From contig NZ_MTBP01000004.1 in NCBI RefSeq assembly GCF_002911665.1, forward strand, positions 434,001 to 498,000: a DNA stretch of 64,000 bases. Direction: 5' to 3'. Of the stretch, positions 1 through 7,395 are shown one piece after another. The position numbers were made by a program, and so were the translations under genes. The stretch is from Actinomadura rubteroloni (lineage in GTDB: Bacteria > Actinomycetota > Actinomycetes > Streptosporangiales > Streptosporangiaceae). The notes below the pieces were generated by a model. That model was not told the origin of the DNA. It ran no database searches and saw only the letters and a list, made by a program, of their open reading frames with translations. Within the stretch, counting starts at the first letter, position 1; every line of letters starts with the position of its first letter.

Positions 1-937
1 TGACGGGGACGCGGTTGAAGGCTCCGGTGCGGAACGCGTCGTCCAGCGATCGGGGCAGGACGGCCCCGTCGGTCTGCAGGAAGGTGACCGGCCGCTGCCG
101 CGCCAGCAGCGCCGAGGGCGGGAGGGCGCGCAGGCAGGAGGCCGTCTGGTCCGCGCAGCCCGCCGCGGCGGCGAGGGCCTGGCCGTCGGTCTCGGCGTCC
201 GCGCGCGACTGGAGGTGCAGGTCGTAGGCGCCGCTCTGGCTGATCGCGGCGGTGAACAGCCCGGCGGATCCCGGCGCGGCGAGGTGGGCCAGCACGCTGT
301 CGCCGCCCGCCGACTCGCCGAAGACGGTGACGCGGCCCGCCTGCCCGCCGAACCGTCCGATGTTGCTCCGGACCCAGCGCAGCGCGGCCTGCTGGTCCAT
401 GAGGCCGTAGTTGCCGGTGGAGCCGTCGGCGGCGGCGAGCGCCGGATGGGCGAGGAAGCCCAGGGCGCCGAGCCGGTAGTTGAGCGTCACGACGATCGTG
501 CCCTGCTCGACCATCGCGGCCGGGTCGTATTGTGAGCCCGCGCCGGACACGAACGCGCCGCCGTGGAGGTAGACCATCACCGGATAGCGCCGTCCGTTCC
601 GGGACGCGCCTTTCGGCGTATAGACATTGAGGTAGAGGCAGTCTTCCGAGACGGGCGCGGTCGTGTTCTGGACGCAACTCGGAGAGAAACTCGTGGCGTC
701 GCGAACCCCGCGCCATCGTGCCACCGGCCGCGGCGGTTTCCAGCGCAGATTCTTGACTGGGGGTGCGGCGTACGGAACGCCGAGGAACTGGTCGGTCGCC
801 GCGGTCGCCTTTCCGCGGAGCGCGCCCTTGTCGGTGCGCACGGTCGGCGGGCCGGCGGTCCCGGCCGCGACGGGGCTCTGCGCGAGGCCCGCGAGGCCCG
901 CCCCGGCGAGCACGGCGCTCAGTGCGACTCGTCTCAT
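1..937 (-). CDS. Secreted type B carboxylesterase (3' end beyond window)
   Basis: An alpha/beta-hydrolase that should hydrolyse carboxylic esters outside the cell. The first 25 or so residues form a signal peptide (MRRVALSAVLAGAGLAGLAQ). The mature part has the carboxylesterase type B hallmarks: an early FLGVPYA stretch, the EDCLYLNVYTP motif, the oxyanion loop YLHGGAFVSG and the nucleophile elbow FGESAGGDS. About 312 codons are present; the usual length is near 500, so the acidic and histidine members of the triad lie outside the window. The ATG at 937 overlaps the TGA of the upstream binding-protein gene (ATGA), so it is the last visible gene of the transporter operon. The placement suggests that ester cleavage feeds the transporter, which is inference. 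Confidence 0.93.
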   Translation of the reverse strand, partial: MRRVALSAVLAGAGLAGLAQSPVAAGTAGPPTVRTDKGALRGKATAATDQFLGVPYAAPPVKNLRWKPPRPVARWRGVRDATSFSPSCVQNTTAPVSEDCLYLNVYTPKGASRNGRRYPVMVYLHGGAFVSGAGSQYDPAAMVEQGTIVVTLNYRLGALGFLAHPALAAADGSTGNYGLMDQQAALRWVRSNIGRFGGQAGRVTVFGESAGGDSVLAHLAAPGSAGLFTAAISQSGAYDLHLQSRADAETDGQALAAAAGCADQTASCLRALPPSALLARQRPVTFLQTDGAVLPRSLDDAFRTGAFNRVPV

Positions 938-2202
938 CACGCGGCCTTCCTGGTGTCGATGGCCTGGCCGAACAGGGTCCAGCGCGCGCCCTTGAACCGT
1001 TGGAGCTGCAGCGTCTCCAGGGGGTAGCCGTCCTGCGGGGACGTGTTCATCGCGACGCCCGGGAGCAGCAGGTCCGAGCGGACGTTCCGCAAGTTGCGGA
1101 CCGACTCCATCAGGCCCTCGCGGGTGGGGCATTTCATCGCGCCGAGGGCCTTTTCCATGGCGCTGGCGGAGGCCCAGCCGAGCGTGTAGAAGGAGTTCGT
1201 CACGTCGAGTCCGGGAGCGTACTTCCTGAGCTTTTCTCCGTACAGCTTCATCTCCGCGTCGCCGGCCCACTGCGGATCGGACGGGTCCTTCAGATAGGCG
1301 GCCGAGACGACGTTCTGCACCCGGCCGAATCCGACGGGTTTGAGGACGGTCGTGGAGGACGCCACGTTGTTGATGATGTGCAGCGGGTTCCAGCCGGTGT
1401 TGTTCGCGTCGGCGGCCAGGGCCTGGGTGCCGAATTTGGGCGTCGTGACGTCCAGGAGCACGTCCGCCTTGGAACCGGCGAGGAGGCGCATCTGCGGGTC
1501 GATGCTGGGATCGGTGACCTCGTAGCTCTGTTCGGCGACCATCGTCACGCCGCTTCCCTTGATCTCGTCGAGGAAGCCGCCGCGCAGGTCTTTGCCGAAG
1601 TCGTCGTTCTGGTAGAGGATCGCCACCTTGGCGTTCGGCATGTCCTTCTTGAGGTACTGGCCGTAGACCCGTCCCTCCGAGGAGTAGCTGGGCTGCCAGC
1701 CGATCGTCCACGGATGCTTCACCGGGTCCGCGCCCCATTTGGAGGCGCCGCTGGAAACGAAGACCTGGGGCACCTTCTGCTGGTTGGCGTACTGCATCAC
1801 GGCCGCGGACGTGGGCGTTCCCAGGGTCTGGAAGAGGGCGAAGACGTGGTTCTGCTCGACGAGCCGGCGCGCTTCCTCCACCGATTTGGGCGGCTGGTAT
1901 CCGTCGTCGCGGACGGTGAAGTCGACCTTGCGTCCGCCGATGCCGCCCTTCTCGGCGTTGACGTAGTCGAAGTACGCCTTGATGCCCTTCGGAATCTGGC
2001 CGTAGGCGGAGGTCGGGCCCGACAGCGGGTAGATGCCGCCGAGCTTCACGCTCGTGGCGGTGATCCCGGTCGTCTGCTGGCCTTTGCACGCGCCCTGGGC
2101 GGCGGTGCCGCCGTCGTCACCGCCCCGGCCGCACCCCGCGACCGCGAGCAGCAGGGCGGCGGCGGTGAGCGGTGGGACGAAGCGGAACTTCGTGTCGCGC
2201 AT
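937..2202 (-). CDS. Branched-chain amino acid-type ABC transporter substrate-binding lipoprotein
   Basis: Periplasmic-binding-protein type 1 (Peripla_BP_6, LivJ-like) solute receptor of 421 residues. The N-terminus is a lipoprotein signal ending in a LAVAGC lipobox, so the protein should be anchored to the outer face of the membrane. The mature domain begins with KLGGIYPLSGPTSAYG, the usual start of the LivJ fold, and continues with YVNAEKGGIGGRKV and the RRLVEQNHVFALF segment. The ATG at 2202 follows the LivM stop by 6 bases with AAGTGAG as ribosome site. The ligand cannot be read from the sequence. Relatives bind amino acids, amides, urea or aromatic and short organic acids, and the flanking esterases make a product of ester hydrolysis worth considering. 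Confidence 0.93.
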   Translation of the reverse strand: MRDTKFRFVPPLTAAALLLAVAGCGRGGDDGGTAAQGACKGQQTTGITATSVKLGGIYPLSGPTSAYGQIPKGIKAYFDYVNAEKGGIGGRKVDFTVRDDGYQPPKSVEEARRLVEQNHVFALFQTLGTPTSAAVMQYANQQKVPQVFVSSGASKWGADPVKHPWTIGWQPSYSSEGRVYGQYLKKDMPNAKVAILYQNDDFGKDLRGGFLDEIKGSGVTMVAEQSYEVTDPSIDPQMRLLAGSKADVLLDVTTPKFGTQALAADANNTGWNPLHIINNVASSTTVLKPVGFGRVQNVVSAAYLKDPSDPQWAGDAEMKLYGEKLRKYAPGLDVTNSFYTLGWASASAMEKALGAMKCPTREGLMESVRNLRNVRSDLLLPGVAMNTSPQDGYPLETLQLQRFKGARWTLFGQAIDTRKAA

Positions 2203-2208
2203 GGTGGC

Positions 2209-3237
2209 TCACTTCTTCCGTTGGATCTGCTCGAAGGAACGGCCCGCACGTCCCGCCAGGCCCGCGAGGCCGGTGGGGGCGACGTACATCACCGCGATGA
2301 TCAGGACGCCGAAGACCACGTTGGGCGCGGCCTCGTTGAGCCCCTGCGCGACGGTCGGGACGTACATCACGAACGCCCCGCCGAGAAGCGGCCCGTACGT
2401 CGAGCCGAGCCCGCCGATGACGATCCCGGCGAGCAGCATGATGGACAGGTTGACGGTGAACGAGTCGGGCGAGACGAACGCGATGACCCAGGTGTTCACC
2501 GCGCCCGCCGCACCGGCGAACATGGCGCTCCAGGCGAAGGCGAGCGTCTTGTAGTGGGCCGGGCGCACGCCCATGACCTCGGCGGCGGCCTCGTTGTCGC
2601 GGACGGCGTGCAGCGCCCGGCCGACCCTCGACCGCAGCAGCGACCGGTTCACCAGCGCGCACGCGGCCGTGACGGCGAGCGCTGCGAAGTACAGCCACTG
2701 GTCCTGGGCGAGGCCCGTCCAGGACGGCGCCTCCGGGTGGGCCAGCGTGAGGCCCATCGAGCCGCCGGTGAGCGACCCGAACCGTTTGAGCAGCGGCACC
2801 AGGAAGATCGCGATGCTCATCGTGACCAGCGCCAGGTACAGGCCGCGCAGGCGCAGCACCGGGACGCCGAGGGCGAGGCCGACCGCGAACGCCAGCGCCG
2901 CGGCGGCCGGCAGGGTCAGGAGGTACGGCACGTCCCAGCGGTCCATCATCACCGCGGCGGTGTAGGAACCGACCGCGAAGAAGCCGCCGTGCCCGAGGGA
3001 GATCTGCCCGGTGTGCCCCACCAGGAGGTTGAGCCCGAGCAGCGCCAGCGCGTAGACGAACACCATCGTGAGCTGGAAGACCCGGAACGGGACGAGCTGG
3101 AACGGCGCCACGAGCGCCGCCAGCAGGAGCAGGACGGGGACCGTCCGGTGCCGGTGCCGTGCGATCCGGCGGATGCGCGACGGGACGGCCGCCGCCGTCT
3201 CCTGCGGGAGGACGGCCTCCCGGTTCGGTGCGCTCAT
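2209..3237 (-). CDS. livM: Branched-chain amino acid-type ABC transporter permease LivM
   Basis: Inner-membrane permease of 342 residues with about nine hydrophobic segments. It carries the family signature near residues 80-100 (LGLNLLVGHTGQISLGHGGFF) and the later loop MGVRPAHYKTLAFAWSAMFAG that contacts the ATPase. It pairs with LivH as the transmembrane heterodimer. The ATG at 3237 overlaps the LivH stop at 3234 by four bases. The N-terminal 30 residues are hydrophilic and basic (RIRRIARHRHR), giving a cytoplasmic start. Length and motifs match the family, and nothing is missing. Confidence 0.94.
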   Translation of the reverse strand: MSAPNREAVLPQETAAAVPSRIRRIARHRHRTVPVLLLLAALVAPFQLVPFRVFQLTMVFVYALALLGLNLLVGHTGQISLGHGGFFAVGSYTAAVMMDRWDVPYLLTLPAAAALAFAVGLALGVPVLRLRGLYLALVTMSIAIFLVPLLKRFGSLTGGSMGLTLAHPEAPSWTGLAQDQWLYFAALAVTAACALVNRSLLRSRVGRALHAVRDNEAAAEVMGVRPAHYKTLAFAWSAMFAGAAGAVNTWVIAFVSPDSFTVNLSIMLLAGIVIGGLGSTYGPLLGGAFVMYVPTVAQGLNEAAPNVVFGVLIIAVMYVAPTGLAGLAGRAGRSFEQIQRKK

Positions 3238-4115
3238 GCCCGTTCCACCGCCGCTCGTCCGAACAGGCCCTGCGGCCGGAACAGCAGCACGACGAGGATC
3301 ACGGCCAGCGGGACGCCGATCTTCAGGTCGGACCCGATCGCGTGGACGTAGGCCCCGGCGAGCGTCTCGGCGACGCCGACGACGAGCCCGCCGACCACCG
3401 CGCCGAGCGGGCTGTCGAAGCCGCCGAGCGTCGCGGCGGCGAACGCGTAGATCAGGACGCCGCCCATCATGTTGGGCTCCAGGAACAGCACCGGCGCGAC
3501 GAGCACCCCGGAGACCGCGCCGACGAGCGCGGACAGCCCCCAGCCGAGCGCGAGCATCCGGCTCACCCGGACGCCCGACAGCCGGGCCGACTGCGGGTTG
3601 CTCGCCACGGCCCGCATCGCCAGCCCGACCTTGGTGTAGCGGAACAGCAGGTAGAGCAGGCCCATGACGCCCGCCACCACGCCGAGCACGCCGAGCGTCG
3701 AGTAGCCGACGTCGACGCCGCCGCCGTGCAGCGCGCCGCTCGGGAACGGGCTCGGGAAGTCCTTGATGAGGAACGACCAGATCCAGCCGGCCGCCGCGTT
3801 CACCACCAGGAACAGCCCGAGGGTGACGATGACGAGCGTCAGCTCGGGCGCGCCCTCGACCGGCCGGATGAGGACGCGTTCGATGAGCGTCCCGCCCGCG
3901 AACGACACCGCCAGCGTGAGGGCGAGCGCGAGCCAGAACGGCACGCCCGCGTGCACGAACTGCCAGGCGACGAAGGTGGAGAACATCGCCAGCTCGCCCT
4001 GCGCGAAGTTCACGATGCCGGTGAACTGGTAGATGAGGACGAGGGCCAGGGCCAGGCTCGCGTAGATCGCTCCGGCGCCGAGCCCCTCGACCACCTGCTG
4101 CGCGAAGTCCGCCAC
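3234..4115 (-). CDS. livH: Branched-chain amino acid-type ABC transporter permease LivH
   Basis: Second permease of the transporter, 293 residues, starting at GTG 4115 (VADFAQQVVEGLGAGAIYAS), two bases after the LivF stop. The LivH hallmarks are visible: GAIYASLALALVLIYQFTGIVNFAQGELAMF at the first membrane pair, AVASNPQSARLSGV in the cytoplasmic loop and GGFDSPLGAVVGGLVVGVAE near the end. The frame stays open far upstream, but that part is a shadow of the ATPase gene, so I chose the GTG. It ends by overlapping livM. Confidence 0.92.
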   Translation of the reverse strand: MADFAQQVVEGLGAGAIYASLALALVLIYQFTGIVNFAQGELAMFSTFVAWQFVHAGVPFWLALALTLAVSFAGGTLIERVLIRPVEGAPELTLVIVTLGLFLVVNAAAGWIWSFLIKDFPSPFPSGALHGGGVDVGYSTLGVLGVVAGVMGLLYLLFRYTKVGLAMRAVASNPQSARLSGVRVSRMLALGWGLSALVGAVSGVLVAPVLFLEPNMMGGVLIYAFAAATLGGFDSPLGAVVGGLVVGVAETLAGAYVHAIGSDLKIGVPLAVILVVLLFRPQGLFGRAAVERA

Positions 4116-4117
4116 GG

Positions 4118-4855
4118 CTACACCCCGATTCCCAGGTAGGCGCGCGCCGTCCGTTCGTCCGCGCGGATCTCCTCGGCGGTGCCCGACAGGACGATCCGCC
4201 CGGTCTCCAGGACGTGGGCGCGGTGCGCGAACTCCAGCGTCAGGTGCGCGTTCTGCTCGACCAGCATCACGGTCGTGCGCTTCTCCTCGTTGATGGCCCG
4301 GACGATGCGGAACAGGTCGCGGGTGACCAGCGGGGCGAGGCCGAGCGACGGTTCGTCCAGCAGGACCAGCCGGGGCCGCGCCATCAGCGCGCGGCCGATC
4401 GCGACCATCTGCTGCTCGCCGCCGCTGAGGCTGCCCGCGGCCTGGCCGCGCCGTTCCTTCAGCACGGGGAAGTAGCCGTAGGTCCGCTCGAGGTCGTCCC
4501 GGACGCCGGCGCGGTCCCGCCGCGTGTAGGCGCCCAGGCGCAGGTTCTCCTCGACGGTCAGGGGCGCGAAGGTGCCGCGTCCCTCGGGGACGTGCGCGAC
4601 GCCCATCCGGGCGACCGCCTCCGGCCTGCGGCGCGGCAGGTCGGCTCCGTCGAACCGCAAGGTGCCTTCGGTGCGGATCATTCCGCACAGCGCGCGCAGC
4701 AGGCTGGTCTTCCCGGCGCCGTTGGGACCGAGGATCGCGCAGATCTCCCCTTCGGCGACGGTGAGGCCGACGCCGTGCAGCACCCGGCCCGCGCGGTATC
4801 CGGCGCGCAGGTTCTCGACGGTGAGGAACCCCGGCCGCCCCGTCCGCGCGGTCAT
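4118..4855 (-). CDS. livF: Branched-chain amino acid-type ABC transporter ATP-binding protein LivF
   Basis: ABC ATPase of 245 residues. Walker A is GPNGAGKTS near residue 40, the signature is LSGGEQQMVAIGRAL, Walker B is LVLLDEPSLGLAP, and an H-loop region VEQNAH follows; the VEQN form is typical of LivF. The start is ATG 4855, which overlaps the LivG stop at 4852 (ATGA). A longer open frame upstream is a shadow of livG and lacks family similarity. Together with LivG it powers the permease pair. Confidence 0.94.
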   Translation of the reverse strand: MTARTGRPGFLTVENLRAGYRAGRVLHGVGLTVAEGEICAILGPNGAGKTSLLRALCGMIRTEGTLRFDGADLPRRRPEAVARMGVAHVPEGRGTFAPLTVEENLRLGAYTRRDRAGVRDDLERTYGYFPVLKERRGQAAGSLSGGEQQMVAIGRALMARPRLVLLDEPSLGLAPLVTRDLFRIVRAINEEKRTTVMLVEQNAHLTLEFAHRAHVLETGRIVLSGTAEEIRADERTARAYLGIGV

Positions 4856-5628
4856 GCCGAGAGCCCGAGGTAGGCGTCGCGGACGGCCGGGTCGTTCTGT
4901 ACCTCGTCCGGCGTCCCGTCGGCGATCTTGCGGCCGAACTCCAGGCACACGACGCGGTCGCAGGTGCCCATGACGAAGCCCATGTGGTGTTCGACCACGA
5001 TCACCGTCAGGTCGTATTCCTCGCGCAAATCGCGCAGCAGGGCGGCGAATTCGTCCACCTCCCCGTGGCTCAGCCCGTTGCAGGGCTCGTCCAGCAGGAG
5101 CAGCCGCGGTTTCACGGCCAGCGCGCGGGCCAGCTCGATGCGTTTGAGCGTCCCGAACGGCAGGCCCGTCGCGGGGTACTCGGCGACGTCGGCGAGGTCG
5201 AGGCGGCGCAGCAGGGCGTCCGCCTCGGCACGCAGCTTCGACTCCTCCCGGCGCACCGACGGCAGGCGCAGCCCGGCGGAAAGGAAAGTCGCACCTGCGC
5301 GCTTGTGCGCACCGACCAGGACGTTGTCGCGGACGGACATCTCGGCGAACAGACCGAGGTTCTGGAACGTCCGCGCGATGCCGAGCGCGGCGATGGAGTG
5401 CGGGGCCACCGACAGCAGGTCGACGCCCTCGAAACCGACCGTCCCCTCGTCGGCCTGATAACGCCGGGTGAGGCAGTTGAACAGCGTGGTCTTTCCCGCG
5501 CCGTTCGGTCCGATGAGCCCGACCATGTGATGGGCCCGGACGGTGAATCCGACGCCGTCCAGCGCCCTGATTCCCCCGAACCGGACGGTCAGGCCGGAGA
5601 TGTCTAGCATGGCGAATCCTGACAGCAC
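4852..5628 (-). CDS. livG: Branched-chain amino acid-type ABC transporter ATP-binding protein LivG
   Basis: ABC ATPase of about 258 residues. Walker A GPNGAGKTTLFN, the LivG-specific GIARTFQNLGLF Q-loop, a degenerate signature LPFGTLKRIELARAL, Walker B LLLLDEPCNGLS and VVEHHMGFVMG are all present. Two starts are possible: GTG 5628, 12 bases after an AAGGAG site (5641-5646), or ATG 5610, which gives the usual family N-terminus MLDISGLTVRFGG. The same AAGGAG is ideally placed (7 bases) for a different ATG at 5633 that opens a nine-codon ORF ending over the 5610 start (see the separate entry). Signature degeneracy (LSxGQ to LPFGT) is common in LivG and is not damage. Confidence 0.93.
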   Translation of the reverse strand: MLSGFAMLDISGLTVRFGGIRALDGVGFTVRAHHMVGLIGPNGAGKTTLFNCLTRRYQADEGTVGFEGVDLLSVAPHSIAALGIARTFQNLGLFAEMSVRDNVLVGAHKRAGATFLSAGLRLPSVRREESKLRAEADALLRRLDLADVAEYPATGLPFGTLKRIELARALAVKPRLLLLDEPCNGLSHGEVDEFAALLRDLREEYDLTVIVVEHHMGFVMGTCDRVVCLEFGRKIADGTPDEVQNDPAVRDAYLGLSA

Positions 5629-5633
5629 CGCAT
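5604..5633 (-). CDS. Candidate nine-codon Cys-rich upstream ORF overlapping livG start
   Basis: An ATG at 5633 sits seven bases after a strong AAGGAG and encodes MRCCQDSPC, three cysteines in nine codons, stopping at TAG 5604-5606. That stop lies within the first codons of livG when the ATG at 5610 is used, so ribosomes finishing it could restart on livG. Whether it is translated cannot be told from the sequence. It may be only a by-product of a GTG 5628 start for livG. Short cysteine-rich leader ORFs that respond to cysteine supply are known in mycobacteria, but those precede sulfur genes. Confidence 0.3.
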   Translation of the reverse strand: MRCCQDSPC

Positions 5634-5647
5634 GGCGGTTCTCCTTT

Positions 5648-6490
5648 TCAGCCGGTCACGCGGATGATCCAGGCGATGAGTTCCGCTGTGATCTCGTCGC
5701 CGTTGGTCTCGTTGAGCAGGTGGTGCCGCGCGCCCGGGTAGGTGCGGTAGACGATGTCGGTGAGCCCCGCTCGCCGGTACCGCCGCACGAGCAGGTCGGA
5801 CAGGGTGAGGCCGAGGTTGAGCGGGTCCTGGTCGCCGACCATCACGCACAGCGGGATGCGGGACGCGCCGGTGGCCGGGGCGGCGAGCCGCGGCGCGGCG
5901 GCGTACATGTCCTTCAGACCGTCGCCGTCGAGCGATGCGGCGCACAGCGGATCGGCGATGAACGCGTCGACGAAGGCCGCATCACGGCTGAGCCAGTCGA
6001 AAGGCGTGCGGACGGGCTGAAAGGGAGCATTGTAAAAGCCGAGGCGATCGGACTCGTGCTCCAGCCGGGCGGCCAGGCCGTCCAGAGCCGTGGTTCCCAT
6101 CAGCACCGCGCCGGCCAGCAGATCGGCATGGCCGAGCAGCAATTGCTGAACGGCGTAGGAGCCCATGCTGTGACCGATCAGCACGAGGGGCAGGCGCGGA
6201 TGACGGCGGTGAAGGGTCTCGGCCAGCGCGCGCAGGTCGGAGACCAGGCGATTCCAGCCGTCCACGCCGAGATGGCCGAAACCGTTCTGCGCGGACCTGC
6301 CGTGGCCCCTGTGGTCGTGGACATAGAAAGCGTAACCGTGACGGGTCAACTCGGCCGCGAACTCGGAATACAGCCCGCCATGCTCGCCCATGCCGTGCGA
6401 GAACTGAACGATGCCGCGCGGTTCACCGCTCGGCAGCCATTCATGAACGTGCAGCCGCAGGCCGTCGGCGCTTGTGAAGTCGAGGGTCAC
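5648..6490 (-). CDS. Monoacylglycerol lipase / lysophospholipase-like alpha/beta hydrolase
   Basis: Serine hydrolase of about 280 residues, the length usual for the monoglyceride-lipase group (Hydrolase_4). It shows an oxyanion HG motif (VQFSHGMGEHGGLY), the DHRGHGRSA loop and the nucleophile elbow LIGHSMGSYAVQQ. A plausible acid lies in VMVGDQDPLN, and the catalytic His lies in YPGARHHLLNETN. No signal peptide is seen, so it is likely cytoplasmic. I chose GTG 6490 because it gives the family N-terminus (VTLDFTSADGLRLHVHEW); ATG 6553 is an alternative. It heads the operon, 19 bases before livG, which suggests it hydrolyses material taken in by the transporter (inference). Confidence 0.88.
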   Translation of the reverse strand: MTLDFTSADGLRLHVHEWLPSGEPRGIVQFSHGMGEHGGLYSEFAAELTRHGYAFYVHDHRGHGRSAQNGFGHLGVDGWNRLVSDLRALAETLHRRHPRLPLVLIGHSMGSYAVQQLLLGHADLLAGAVLMGTTALDGLAARLEHESDRLGFYNAPFQPVRTPFDWLSRDAAFVDAFIADPLCAASLDGDGLKDMYAAAPRLAAPATGASRIPLCVMVGDQDPLNLGLTLSDLLVRRYRRAGLTDIVYRTYPGARHHLLNETNGDEITAELIAWIIRVTG

Positions 6491-6779
6491 GCAGTCACCC
6501 CGCGGCGACGGCTCGCGCCGTGCGCCCTGTCCGGCGAGCGGCACGACCGCCATGCGAATGGCCGAAAGTAATTGTCTGGAGGACCTGAGTGACAAAAACC
6601 AGACTTCTGTTCATCGATAGCCGAAAAATTGCGACCCACGCACTGCTCCTCGCGCTCGCCATCGCCGACCACAACGGTAAGCACGACACTCGACGCGGAC
6701 AATGCCAGCCTGAACAACGAATCCCGGGACGTTGTCAACCGGTGATAATGCAACTCGGCACGGGAAAGCGGCCTTTGCC
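6491..6779. other. Intergenic stretch upstream of the hydrolase operon
   Basis: About 290 bases with lower GC than its surroundings, including AAAACCAGACTTCTGTTCATC and runs of A and T near 6560-6680. This is where the promoter of the minus-strand operon should lie. I could not pick a single -10/-35 pair. No convincing gene is present. Confidence 0.4.
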
Positions 6780-7015
6780 GGTCGCCATCTCCAGCCCGCC
6801 GCGTGCGGCCCGCCACAGATCGGCACGCACATCGCCCGCCCCGCGGCCCGACGCTCGGCGTCCCCGGCAAGGTGCTCTACCTGGTCCGCAAGTCCCTGTA
6901 CCTTTCGGTCAAGACCTCCGCAGTGACCTGGGGCGAGATGCGGAAACAGATCGACCGCGCCCCCCGTCATCGCCCGCGCGGTGCTGGAGCTCGCCACGGA
7001 GAAGATGTCCGGGGG
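6780..7015 (+). pseudogene. Possible decayed coding fragment, unrecognised
   Basis: On the plus strand a protein-like stretch (LGVPGKVLYLVRKSLYLSV followed by KTSAVTWGEMRKQIDRAP) runs to about 6960. It then continues only after a one-base shift at the run of Cs at 6959-6965, into VIARAVLELATEKMSG. The amphipathic spacing and composition look like real protein, yet there is no good start and the frame is broken. I do not recognise the family. It overlaps the end of a minus-strand fragment, so at most one of the two is genuine in the overlap. This is weak evidence. Confidence 0.22.
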
Positions 7016-7352
7016 CTGCGGGCTCGACTACGACTGCGGACCTCATGCCGTCGGGGCGCCGATCGTCGAACCGGGCGAACTCAAAGCCTCCCGCCCCGGC
7101 AACGAACATGACGGGTTCGGGGTCGTCCAGGTTTCGGGTGACGGCGTCGCCGAGCCCTGCCGCGAGACGCTGGGCCTCGCGCAGCCGGTCGCGCGTCACC
7201 CGTTCCCGTGTCTTCAGCGTGGACTGCAGCGGGCCGAGCTTGAACCCGATCGACCCCTTCCGGCGGTCGGTCAACTGAATGCCGTTGCATTCGGCCGTCG
7301 CCTGGATCGTGCGCTGGGACCAGTACACGTACGTGCCGATGCCCTCGTTCAC
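6930..7352 (-). pseudogene. Truncated hypothetical protein fragment
   Basis: From GTG 7352 the minus strand encodes a credible N-terminus: EGIGTYVYWSQRTIQATAE, then GFKLGPLQSTLKTRERV and VMFVAGAGGFEFARFDD. The YVY-W-S-x-x-T-I opening resembles actinobacterial proteins of unknown function that start with a YVY-S strand (DUF7019-like, from memory and unverified). After about residue 105 the composition turns to low-complexity Arg/Gly and the resemblance stops, so the gene looks truncated or frameshifted. It is divergent from nothing obvious and lies 43 bases upstream of the ligase stop. Confidence 0.35.
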
Positions 7353-7395
7353 CTGTGCCGCCTCAGCCCATTGGTCTGGTGGTGCAACCCGGGCA

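Noticed and set aside
763..3351. 862-codon plus-strand frame across the transporter genes
   Set aside because: It lies opposite four recognisable minus-strand genes and contains no domain.
3234..4688. LivH extended upstream to 484 residues
   Set aside because: The extra N-terminus is a shadow of livF and the GTG at 4115 gives the normal permease start.
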